A stretch of DNA of 64,000 nt, taken from the NCBI RefSeq assembly GCF_033118175.1, contig NC_083692.1, positions 18,844,501 through 18,908,500 of the forward strand, written 5' to 3'. The stretch is from Dama dama (Eukaryota; Chordata; Mammalia; Artiodactyla; Cervidae). The position numbers and the translations under genes were made by a program. A model generated the notes under the pieces. It did no database searches, was not told where the DNA came from, and saw nothing but the letters and a program-made list of their open reading frames with translations. How positions within the stretch are numbered: the first letter of the stretch is position 1; the number at the start of each line of letters is the position of its first letter. Positions 12,901 to 25,382 of the stretch are shown here, one piece after another.

Positions 12901-15900
12901 CTTGAATTTTGACATGGAAAGCACAAAACTTGGCCACTCAGTATAGTCAGTATAATTCTGGACTTCCCTAATGACTCAGACGGTAAAGAATCTGCCTGCA
13001 ATGCAGGAGACCCAGGTTCTATCCCTGGGTCATTCTAGTTTGGGTTAATTCTGCCTGGACCTTGCTGCTAAAGTCCAGGACCAGCAGCACAGGTATCACT
13101 TGGGAATTTGCTGGAAATGCAAAAATCTCACCCCGGGTCAATTCAATCAGAATCTGCATTTAACAACATCTGATTCAGTTGCACATTCACCTTCTCAGCA
13201 GTTGCCACTCAGGATGGCCTATTGAAAGTAAAAAGCCATGCAGAGCAAGCAGGGTATGGGGTAAAGATGAGACCATCACATCAGATTGATGGGGTTAAAC
13301 AACATGTCCATCCGTGCTTTCACTTATTCAGTGAGCCTGCAGTTTCTGACCACATCTTACATGTTAGGCAGGTAGCTAGCACTGGGTATGCAAAGATATG
13401 TCTTCTCTGTTAAATGTTACATGTAAACAGCTATAACAGATGTAGCTGTAAAGTATTATGGGGATTTCCTATTGCTTACAGAAGGCAGAGGTGAGTTCTC
13501 TGACAACAGGCTTTTGAGGTCAATCCTAAAAGAATAGCAAAACATCAGGTATCAAGGGTGGAAAGGGAGCTATTTCAAGGAGGGAGAATAGCTTAGGGCA
13601 CATTACCTAATCACCAAGTCATTTTTATCCCTTCTGCTTTGAGAGATATACTAACACACAGGGTGGCTAACAGTCCTAGCTGGTCTAGAACATAGGACTT
13701 GCCCAGGCAAGTTGGGATGAGGTGGTCACCCTACTAATGTATCACCTTCAAATTTTAAGAGTCTCAAGTGCAGCTGAAAATATAGTTTGGTTAGTTTAAA
13801 GCATGAGCTTCAAAAACAGGCCAAGATCTGAGTTCTGGCTCCAGGACTCAACATGTTAACCTTGAGTAAGAAATCTATGCCTCCATTTTGTCACCTATAA
13901 GTGGTAGTATCTGCTGTATGGGATTATTTGGGAGGATTAAGTGATGGGTAAAACTACTTATTAGTACAGTGCCAAGTACAAAATGGGATTCCCAGGTGAT
14001 TCAGTGGTTAAAGAATCCACCTGCCAATGCAGGAGACAAGGGTTCAATCCTTGGGTCGGGAAGATCCCCTGAAGGAGGAAATGGCAACCCACGCCAGTAT
14101 TCTTGCCTGGGAAATCCCCTGGACAGAGCAGCCTGGGAGATTACAGTCCACAGGGTCGAAAAGATTCGGACACGACTTGGCAACTGAACATGCAAAACTG
14201 ATGCGGTGATAAATGGTAGCTAACTATTATACCTATTTATAGGATATGAAACATAAGTTGATCCAGCTGATGTTGAGTGACTGGAATAAGAAAGTGAGAC
14301 ACGCAGCTGCCCAAGCTCTGGGGCAAATGAACCTTGGAAAAGAGGTGCATGACACAATCAGGTAAGACCTTGTCAATATGGAGAAAGAAACTGCACTTGT
14401 TGAGCTGTTCAGTATGCTCGGCCTTGTACAAGATCCACTGCAGATTTTTTTTTAATAAAATAAAAAGTTAACAGTCCCTATAGACACTAAGAATGTGGCT
14501 AAGGGAAGACCCATTAATTGAATGCCCATTAAGTGTTCAGGCACTGTTTTAGATGTCTTCAGAGTTCAAACGTATGACATGATTCTGATTATACAAGACA
14601 CATGAATGCCTAGTAGGGTCAAGTTTCATGAAGGATAGATAAGACTACATAAGCAGAGAGAAGGTAAGACAATCCATACTGGAAGCCAAATACTGAAATG
14701 AACATGACACGTGTGAAGGCACGAGAGAAGAGAACTTGACTGAAGCAAGAGCTGTATGTTTCAAGTTTTCTTTATTCAGTCATTCAACAGGGTTTAGCAT
14801 CTAGCATATGCTAGGTAATAGGGATTCAAGTAAATAAAACAGTTTAGGTCTCTACCTGGTGAAACAAATTAATGGGGATAAGGCTAACTAGGAAAGGGTG
14901 GGAATGGATAATGGCAAGCCTACAGAAGCTAGATTTCAGCCTGAGGGCACTGGAGGTAGGAGTAGGGGTAAAAAAAGCAACGGAAAAAGTTTGAGGAGGG
15001 AAAATAAAAGCACCTGTGCCTTACAGAATCAAGCTGGGTCAAGGAAATTTCCAGGGGCGTGTGGAAGCCCTCTACCTGATTTGTGGGCTCAAGCTTATGA
15101 CCGCCAAGCTTCTCCCAAGCTTTCTGGACTGCTTCTCTGATGACTTCATGGCAGTTCGGCGGGCAGCTTGCTTGGCAGCTGGTGCCCTGCAGATCCATGA
15201 TAATAGGGTGAGTCAAGGAGACATGTACCCTTCTTACCTGATTAACCCAAGAGGACATTACCCTGTGCTTCCCGCATACATAGATCACTCACCATTCTGT
15301 AGGGACACAGCATGAGAGATCAGAACAGGAAGGTGAGGAGATATACAGGCCACACCAACAGTTAGGGCCACACACAGCTCCAAGCCAGCCTAGACTCACT
15401 CTAGAGCACACCCCTGAATCCTATTCTCACCTCAGTTAACCAGCTTCTCATTACATGTGTGCTCATGGGCTTTGGGATCAGCTCCAGTGGATGGAGTTAT
15501 AATCTCTAGTTATTAGAGGAAAACCTGACGGAGGTATTCAAAAGAAGCCTATATGGCCAGAGATCTGTGAGCAGGGAAAATCAATCTCTAGACAGGAGAG
15601 AACACTGTATGTAAGGCTAGTACTTCTGGCTCCAGCTCATTTGTCACTAGATTTGATAGATCACTTTTCCAGTTACAGAACATTTTAGAGAAGAGCGAAC
15701 CCTCTCTCTGATACATTCTTGCTCTTATTCTCTCCACTCAACACTGCCTTTTATCCATCCTAGGTCCTTGAATGCCTTCTGAATCTGATACAGGGAGATC
15801 CCTGCTGGAAAATCAAGGCCTTTGCCATTCGAGGTATTATGGCAGTGGCTCCAACTCCTCTACCTCTAATACCTTCCCATATTTTATATAGAGGATCCCC

Positions 15901-18900
15901 AGAATCTCTTTAGGAAGAGGGTAGAGGGGAGGGGAAAGGATGATCACAGCTTCTCAGAAGAAATTAAAAATCACTTCCTTCAATTTTTAGTTAAGGATCC
16001 TGAGTCTAGGTCTATGTCAAGGTTGTTGACGTAGAGGACTGACAAGGGAGTCCCTGCCAACAGAGTTAGGTATGAGTTCCAAGAAGGTATCCACTACTGG
16101 ATATACTTGCTTTCTATAGAGGTGTCAACTGTAGGACTCCGTAAAAGTCAGACCAGATTTAAGACTGCTACAAACGTAAAATCCTGCCCTCAAATTTCCT
16201 GGAGCTTCTTTTTAGGGATCTTTGACATTGCTTCTGACAGTCTGGCAGGTCCCTATGAGAATCAGCGCTGGGTAAAGCCATGAAGTGTAACTATACCTTC
16301 TTTTCCCCTTACCTGACTAGGCTGGTCTTCTGAGTTATCTATCCCAAATCTCATCCCTAGGTAAATACGTTAGTGTATCCTCACATCCTAATGGATGAGG
16401 ATGGTATTGAATATCCCCTTCCTGGGAATTCTCAAGAGAATTCCTAAAATACTGATTGTCATCTAAAAGGGAAGGTATCCGCTGGAGAAGGGATAGGCTA
16501 CCCACTCCAGTGTTCTTGTACTTCCTTTGTGGCTTGGCTGGTAAAGAATCCACCTGCAATGCGGGAGACCTGGGTTTGATCCCTGGATTGGAAAGATCCC
16601 CTGGAGAAGGGAAAGGCTACCCACTCCAGTATTCTGGTCTGGAGAATTCCATGGACTGTATAGTCCATGGGGTTGCAAAGAGTCGGATACAACTGAGTGA
16701 CTTTCACTTTCACCACTTTTCAAAGACAATATACTTAATTTTTGCAATATTTAATTTAGCAAGTGGTTGCCTATTCTTAGCATTTACTAGTAAGGCCACT
16801 TTAGATGCTGGGACACAGCCAACTCAGCCTGAAGTGACAGTGGGACATGCCCTCTAATTTCTGCAGCTTTGGGGCAAATTGGCTGCGTGAGCCCCCAGCT
16901 GACAGACCTCCTGCTCTGGGCTATCCACTATGAAGAGTCACCAGGTGTGCGACTAGAGGCTTGCCGGAGCATCCTAGCCCTCAGACTTCAAGGAGACCGG
17001 GTCAGGGACACCTTCCTCGACGTGCTTCTCCTAGAAAACCATGAGGCTGTTCTGAAGTAAGCACTAACCTCTGGTTCTTGCCAAGACCTCTTGTACTGAC
17101 AATTCTTCCAACCTTGTTAACAGACTATGTCCCTGACTCTTCAGGCTGCTTAACAGCTATAAGAACCACAGGCTTCCCTGTGCCATTCATCTACTTATCC
17201 ATGTAGGCAACAGAAAAACAGGACTAAATTAGATTGGAAGTGAAGCTCATATAGTTTACCTATTTGTTCAGCATTCCAGGTGGTTTTTTAATTCAGTTAA
17301 CATTTATCAAGTGCCTACTTAGTGACGACAGGCTTTGGAGTCCAAAATAGCAGGATTTGAACCCCAGCTCAGACATGTGCTAGCTATGTGAACCTGAGTA
17401 AGTTAATTCTCTGAGCCCATTTTTTCATGTATCAGATGCAAACGGTAGTCTACCATATGGGTATGTGGTGGTGATTAAGGAGATAACATGTTAGTACCAC
17501 TCATAAAGGTGTTCAATAAACATTATCTACTAGTACCTTCAAATATGTCATCTCAAAAACTACAGAACACCCCTACAAGCTAAGCATCATACGATTTTTG
17601 CAAATAAAGCTCAGCAAAACTGCACAGTTGGGACTGGAACTTAGGATTCTTGTCTGATTGCAAGTGCTGTATTTTCCACCTCCATGCTTTGAAGGATAGG
17701 AAGATTTAATCTAAGAAGTCCTTCTTACCTTTCAGAGAAATTCACCATGCAATGAAGATACTCAACTTAGAAAATGAAGGAAACCAAGAAATGCTTCAGG
17801 AGATCAGGAACAGGGTAGATAAGTATAAGCTACGTTTTCAAGAAAAAATTCAGGGTTCTCAAGAGTTCCTCCCTGGTGGCTCAGTGGTAAAGAATATGCC
17901 TGCCAAGGCAGGAGATGCAGGTTCCATCTCTCAGTAGGAGAGATTCCCTGAAGAAGGAAATGGCAACCCACTCCAGTATTCTTGCCTGAGAAATTCCACG
18001 GGCCAAGGAGCCTGGCAGGCTACAGTCCATGAGGTCGCGAAAGAATCAATACGACTTAAGAGACTCCTTTCCCCGCCCCTTCCCCAAGCATGCAGATACA
18101 CTTTTCACCAGCACAGAAATATTTCCTACAATCCCACAGAAAACAGTATCACTTGAAGATACAAAACACGTCTGTGCAAGACAGGATTATAAAATCCTAA
18201 TAATAAAAAGACAAACAGCAGAAGTCCTATTAGTCCCATCAAGTAGCTGTTGAGATCAGAGTTTGTTGTTGTTTCTGAAATACTGTTTCCTTCCCTTCCC
18301 GTGTTCCTCCCCACCATTCTCTAAACCCAAGTTCTTTCTTTTCTGCAGATAGGTATAAAGACAGAATGAGGGACTGGAACTGGCCCCCTAGATTTTCTTT
18401 TTCCTTCTAAATTTCTCTTAATTCCTAATCTGGGCTCTTTCCCCAAAGGAACACTAGCTAAACAGGTGGTTCTAATTTTTCAAAGCTGCTGGCAGAGATA
18501 TAGAGGGGAAAAATACTTTTAAAAAGGCAAAAGATTCTTTATAAATATAATTCACAAAACCAGATTCACATCAAGCATTTCTTAGCAGATTCATCATGCC
18601 CAAAAGCTAAATTTTTCATTAACAGGTGTAAAAATGTCCAACCAACATCACAAGAGAACAATGTTCTCAGGGATTTTATGTACCACCTAATATTAATAAG
18701 CCTGATGCAATGTTACTTCATTAACACTTTTTGATGATCTGCAACCTGATATAGTTTTTTTAATCATCATCTGTTCTGTTTCAGATTCAAACACTAAGCC
18801 AAAAGGAACTGTTGATACAGAAAGTATTCAAGATTGAGGCAGCCATAAGAAAAGTGAAGGAGGAAGCAAAACGTGTTTATGTGCAACCCAAAGAAGGGCA

Positions 18901-21900
18901 AAAACCACTGAAGCTCCATACTTTTCTCCAGGAAATTTTTCAGGGTAGGTTTTCTAGGAATGAGTCCTATGCCTTGATTCCCTGAACAAGCCTTTTTCAG
19001 GACTGGGTGTCTGGGGTCTTAGTTGTGAGCCCTGTAGGATGAGAGCCAGGAAAGGGTCCTTCTCTTTCTTCTTGGCCACCATCCTCTCAGTCTGTTATCT
19101 TTTCTTTGCCCCTTGGGTTTTGATTTTGCTATCTGTCCCTTTACAAAATGTCGCTCTAACTGAACCAATTTGAAAGTGAAGTAAAAAAAGGACACCTTAG
19201 AAAAACAAAAAAACCTGCCGTGTGTCTGGCTAAGCACTCAGAAAAAGCCTTGAAGCTTAATAGACTGAGATGTACACTTGTGTACATGTAAGCTTTTGCA
19301 ACTTAAAAAAAGACTTCATGAAGTTTTCAACTTTATATAACTGAAACTTAGCACTCATGGCAAAATGATCTTAAAAGTTCCAGATACAACCTAAATGATG
19401 AGGTGGAAACATCAAGCTGTACCAAAACATACTTATAAAATCAGTGCGCCCAGGCATAGCAGCAGCCTCAGGTCATTCAGCCAGCTGCCCACCAGCCACC
19501 ACCCCAAGCCCAGGTTTTCTAGATCCAAGTCCAGTACTCCCTCTGGTACACCAGGCTCTTTTCCCCCAACCATGAGAATATTCATTTGTCATATATGGGG
19601 AAGTTTCTTTCAACTACCAGAAAAAAATAAGAGTGGAAAGTAACTTGAACACCAGCGTTCCCTCATGGCCAGCCTGCTACAAGCTGGCTGACTGTGGCCT
19701 ATGACAGCACAGCTAGTGACATGCTGCCTATTTTAGGAGCCGCGCCAGCCACTGATGCAAGCAAACACTGAGCAAAAACATAATACCCTTTACAAAACAT
19801 AATATACTCGTAACTTTTCTAATAGGATTGTGCTGTTTGGGGTTAAAATGAATCAATTACCCTTAGGGCTGCAAAATTGGCCCCAACCCTACATCCACCC
19901 CAAGTTACCTTGCGCCTCAGCCTTTGCAGTTTCCCCCTATCTACCCTCCTCCTCCCACATTTCTTCATCCCACACAATAATCTAGCCTCAGAAACGGAAA
20001 GTTCTTTGGCACTTTAATAACTTTTCTAACATTCACACAAACTCACAGTAACAAACAGGAAACTGACCCCAACCCTCCCCCTAAACTGATGAAAGAGAAC
20101 TCCAATGAAGGATGTAAATTCCAAGTAAAAACTTCTGATGTCTCAAGCAGAATAACAAAGCAAATGCCACACAGTCTCTGAAGCCTGAGGGGGGTGATGA
20201 AGTTGGTCTCTCAAAATGATCAGGAATCAAGTTACTCCTGCAGGCTCCTTTTTCCATCTCCAACTCCTGCTTTTCTTTCTGTGCCTAGGTGAGGGGGTGT
20301 CTCCTAGAAGACTGACTGACATCTGTGACACTGAGGCAGTCATAAAGGTAAATATAGACACACTGATGAGTATCAAGTAAGAAAACGAGTTTTCTCCCTC
20401 AAAAGGTGGTGGGAGAGAATCACTACTGTCTTATTTCCGGCATTTAGTGAGTAACTAGTTCAGGTTAGAGGCATCTTGGTGAGCAGCAGCCCCTTATCAT
20501 ATAACATGGTTGCCAAGGAAAGTTGGTCCTCCACAGTATCACAGGGCAAGTCCCCAACTCTCACAAACTCTGGGTAGGAGCGAAGCAAGAGTTCCATGGC
20601 ATCAGCTTGCTGGGGGTATATCTCCAAGCACTTGGGCTCTTCCAGGTGATAAACTCGGGAGTTCTCTACTGTGTAATAGAGAAACAAATGGCCCCCCTCA
20701 CCCACCAGCCGAGCTATACCATCCTGAAGCATGTGCACTTCTGTTTCTGTTGTCAGCTGGGCTCCCACGTTTACAGGTTCTCCAGCCTCCCAGCGAATTG
20801 GGAGCCCGTAAACGCTGAGTGCCCTCTCCCTGTCAGTCAACACAGGGGGCAGAGAATCGTGGATGAAGTCCTTGGCTCGCTGGTCAGCCACAGCATCGAC
20901 TGGGGCAAAGTGTCCCAGGCGGGCAACCAGGACCCGCACCTTCTCCATGAAAGCGGTTCTTCGCGGATCCTTAGAATCCGAATGCTGGGCCCCCATGTAA
21001 TCCATAAAGTCTCGGGGCAGTCCCCTACGAAACTCCACATTTTCCTCCATTGCGGCCTGCACTGCCAGGGGCAGCACAGCCTCCAGGAAGTCGCCCCAAG
21101 TATTGCGCTGGAATGTGGACAAGGTCAAGTGCAGAGAGTGCACCCCATCCTGGCATTCGGCTTGGTGAATGAAGCCTCGCGGGAAATAGAGCAAATCTCC
21201 AGGTTCCAGCACCGTCTGCAGCACCGGCTCTCCGAGGTCGTCCTGGCCGAAGTTGGGGCTGGAGGTCAGGGCCAGTTCCTCGGTCGGCACCCGCGGTCTG
21301 TAGACCCGCCAGAGTTTCCTACCTTCCAGCTGCAGGACAAAAGCCTCGATGTCGTCGTAGTGGGGGGCAAAGCCCTGCGAGTTGGGGGGCGTAAGGTAAA
21401 CGTTGGAGCCTGCCATGCTTCCGAACTGCTCCTGAAGCACGGCCAAAAACTGCCACACGGTGGTGGAGAAAGCCTGCGGACAGAGGAGGCGCAGGGAGCA
21501 GCCGGCCCGGTACAGGGACCACGCGGCGGCCGGCAGAGCGCGGCCGGGCGGGTTCAAGGTCTCGCGCCGCCCATTGATGTAGCGCGCGGCGTCCAGGTGC
21601 TGCCCGAATTGCACCTCCTCGCTGCGCAGTATGGAGTCGAGGTCGGCGGTAGAGAAAAGACCCTGGTAGTAGCTGTGGTCCTGCCGCCGCACCAGCACCG
21701 CCTCACGCTCCCACAGGCGCCGGTAGAAGTGGTCCGGCGGCATGGGCGAGATGAGCCACTCGAAGAGGCGCGCCGCCCGCCGCCGGCTGCTAGGGATGCA
21801 GTTCAGCTCGGCCAAGATGCGCTGCAGCGGGGAGTCCCAGGGCAGCTCCCCGCTCGTGCTTCCCCCCTGCGGCCCCGACAGCGTGGCAGAAGCCACGGAC

Positions 21901-24900
21901 GGCGGGGCGGCCGCCAAATGCTGGGCAGAGCACAGCAGGGCCGAGGTCTCCACCAGGCTCCCCGAGGCCGGCACCAGGCGCGCGGGTAGCGCCGACGTCT
22001 CCACCAGGCGCGCCGGCGGGGTCTGCGCTTCCACCAAGCGTGCAGCTGGGGTCTGCGCCTCCCCCAGGGCGCGGGGAGTCTGCAGGGAGCGGGACGCGGG
22101 CGAAGCCTCCGGCAGCTCCCCGGGCCCGAGCTGGCCGTGCGGCTCCCGCCCGGTCGCATCCAAAAGGGCCGCCGCCCCTCCAGCCATCGGGTCCCCGGGT
22201 TGACCGACCGTCGACTCTACCCTCGAGTCCTCCGAGTCCTCGCTTGGCAGCGTCTGGGCCCTGAGCGCGGCCATTCGGGACGAGGCACTTCTCCTCAGCT
22301 GCCGTCGGATCTTCCTGGGCCTCAGGGGCAGGGCCAGGACCGACCCGCTGTGTGGCTGTTGCTGGCGCCGGCGCCTCAACCGCCCGCGCCTCAGCAGCCC
22401 GGCGCTAGCCCGGAGCCCGTCCATGGTCCGACCCTCCCCCTCGCCCGGCGGGAGACGGCCGGAAGCCGGCTCACGCACGCGGCGGCCGCAGTGTACTCTG
22501 GGAGGGGGCGGGCCTCCAGCTGCCTTCAGGTTGTCCACGCCCACCATTCTTCCTCCGGCTCTTCCCGCTCCCGGGTTAGAAAACGTTAATTAAACGCTTG
22601 GGATCCCCTAGAGCCACGGAGTCTCTGCCAAATTAATATGGGTTCTATATTTAGAGGGCAATTTAAAAAAAATCAAGTTGTCAGGGACTCCAGGAAAAAG
22701 TTGCGACTTAACTCTTCTTTCCTTTCTGCGTCTACAGATTGCGGTGTTCACAGGGTTGCCCCGTTTCTGAGTAACACGTTGCCCAGCAGCTTTGCATGAG
22801 AAAGCTGACAGTTCTTGGTTTCAAGGAATGCACTCAGGCAAAGTTCTAAGTTCTAACTTCTGGTCCACCTGATCCTCTTTACAGATACTGACTGACGCCC
22901 TAAATTCCGCCGCCTAACTTCCCTTTGTCCTCTCTCCATTACAAATTTTCAGTCATAGCCCTCTCCCTGAAAAAAAAAAAAAAAAAAAAATCCATGGACT
23001 TTTCAACTTGTATTTCTTTTTTAATATAACAAATATTTACTGACTACCTACTAAGTGACAGACATTGAGACAGCATGGGGTAACAATCATAAGCAAAACA
23101 ATGAAACATTATCACCTGCCCTCTTGGGACTTACATTTCCGAGGACACAATCAACATGCGAGATAATGCACAATCCTTTTCTTCCCTTCATCTTTTCGAG
23201 TTTGATCCAGCTCAAACTTCAAAATCATCAAGGCTACTTCTTAATTAAACTGAATGGAATGTTTTCTGACTTAATTCCATATGCAGTAAACATGCTGACT
23301 TTACCTGTCCAGGGCTTCTCTGGTGGCTCAGCTGGTAAAGAATCCGCGAGCAATGCGGGAGACCTGGGTTTGATCCCTGGATTGGATCCCTGGATTGGGA
23401 AGATCCCCTAGAGAAGGGAACAGCTACCCACTCCAGTATTCTGACCTAGAGAATTCCATGGACTGTATAGCCCATGAGGTCGCAAAGAGTCAGACAAGAC
23501 TGAGCAATAATCATTGTCATTGTTACCTGCCCAACCCCCCCCCCCCAACTCCCCCCAACCCACCACTGTCCTGGTCTGTGCAGCAGGTTGGAAAAGAATT
23601 TCCAGACATGAGGGAGAAGTAGAGGAGAATAAAGTTTGTTAGAATGGGACAAGCTGTTAGAACAGTGGGCCAGCTTAAAGGAGAGCTGAACACTTTTGCA
23701 GGCTAGCAGCTAATTTTTATAGCCTCAAGACAGAGAAAATTCCTACTGGAATGGTGGCATTAGGTGATTGGTTAGGATGCTATAGGGTGGATAGTAGGGT
23801 GGGTATTTTACATAATATGGAGTCTGGGAACTGACCAGTTTTGATCCAAAAGCTCATGGCAACAGTTGCTATGGGGCTTGGTCAGGTTCAGAGATTTTCA
23901 TCCTGTGAACTTTGTACAGGGCTCCACACCTGTGACCTTGGTGTAGGGCTCCACATCCACCCCAGTAGGAAGACAGAATTTCCTTTGGATGGCCATTCTT
24001 TGACTTACACTCAGTTGCTATGAATCAGGTGGGACTCTACTTGGGCTCCAGAAGTGCTGCAGAGCACAGTGAATGCTCCAGACTGTGGAAGGCCTGGAAC
24101 ATCACTGGAGTCCAGTATCCTAAGGCCACAATGATTGGCTTGTACTTAACCACGTGACCCACATTTCTCCATTCCAAGTGAATCAAAGGAGCTTTGCTCT
24201 CCAGACAGGCTGCCAGAGATTCTGGAGTCCACATGCAGAGGTGAGCAGTATCCTCATCATTTTTGGTGGCAACTGAGCATCCATCCAAGAAAATTCCTGT
24301 GTCCCGAGACTGCTGTGGGAGACCAACTTTTGAGTTCCACGTGTTCGCCTCTGGCCCAGTTCGGAGGAATAAGAGTGCAGGAGGCAGAGAAGTACTTGAG
24401 TTGGGCAGGATGACAGCATGAAATGGGGAGATTATTAGTGCACATGCCCTGTGGAAGTTTAAGTGGGTCAGTGGGACCATATCAGACAAGGCCATTGTGT
24501 GAAGTATCGCTCTGCAGTCACCTGGCCAAGGGCCAAAGGCCAAAATAAGGGTTGAAACCAACTGATGTTCTCATGGAAAGTTCTGTGCCCTAATCTAGGG
24601 CTGCAGTGTCTGGAGGAAGGGCCAGCAGAGGGGGAGCCCTCTTCCTAATTGACAAACAGGCTGCGTGTGCTGGCCAGACCCTGATAACAAGATTCTCTGG
24701 GGAAATACTGCAATGGGCAAGTTAAGGCTGTCACTGGGAGCTTTGTTTTTTCAAAGAGAGCAGTTTTCAAAATAAAGTGGACCCATCCTGTAGTGAACTG
24801 GGGGGATGAGCTATGCTCCTTGGCTGGCAAAGCTGGGGAGGACTGTGCGTAGCTGGAGGAGGGTCATAGATTTGTCTTTACCACATTCTGTACAAGTATC

Positions 24901-25342
24901 TTCTACTCTGTCTTTCCTGTGACCTCATCCTCTTCTTTTTTCAACATTTTTGTGATTTCCTCAAATAAAGAGTGTTGTTTCTGTATGTCTTCTAAGTTTC
25001 CCTTGCAACTGGGAGGCACCTTTTGGGGACTGGCTTACCTTTAATTTCATCTTTTTCCAATGGATCTACTTAGTTCAACAAAAGTAGCTATTAATAACAT
25101 TTTCTAGGACTTCCCTGGTGGTCCGGCAGTGGAGAGTCCATTCTTCTGATGCAGGGGATGCAGGTTTGACCCCAGATTGGAGAACTATGGTTCTACATGT
25201 CACAGGCGTGGCCAAAAATTTTTTAGAAAACAAAACCATTTCTAGAAATATAATTTACTGACATGGAATAACTTCTCAATATACCATTTAATAAGGAAAA
25301 AGAAACAGACAAAATAAGTGATACAGTAGGTTCCCATTCAGG

Positions 25343-25382
<40 letters not shown>

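Noticed and set aside
20523..21989. 488-codon ORF on the + strand
   Set aside because: It is the antisense shadow of GC-rich RIOX1; the - strand frame encodes the complete JmjC protein.
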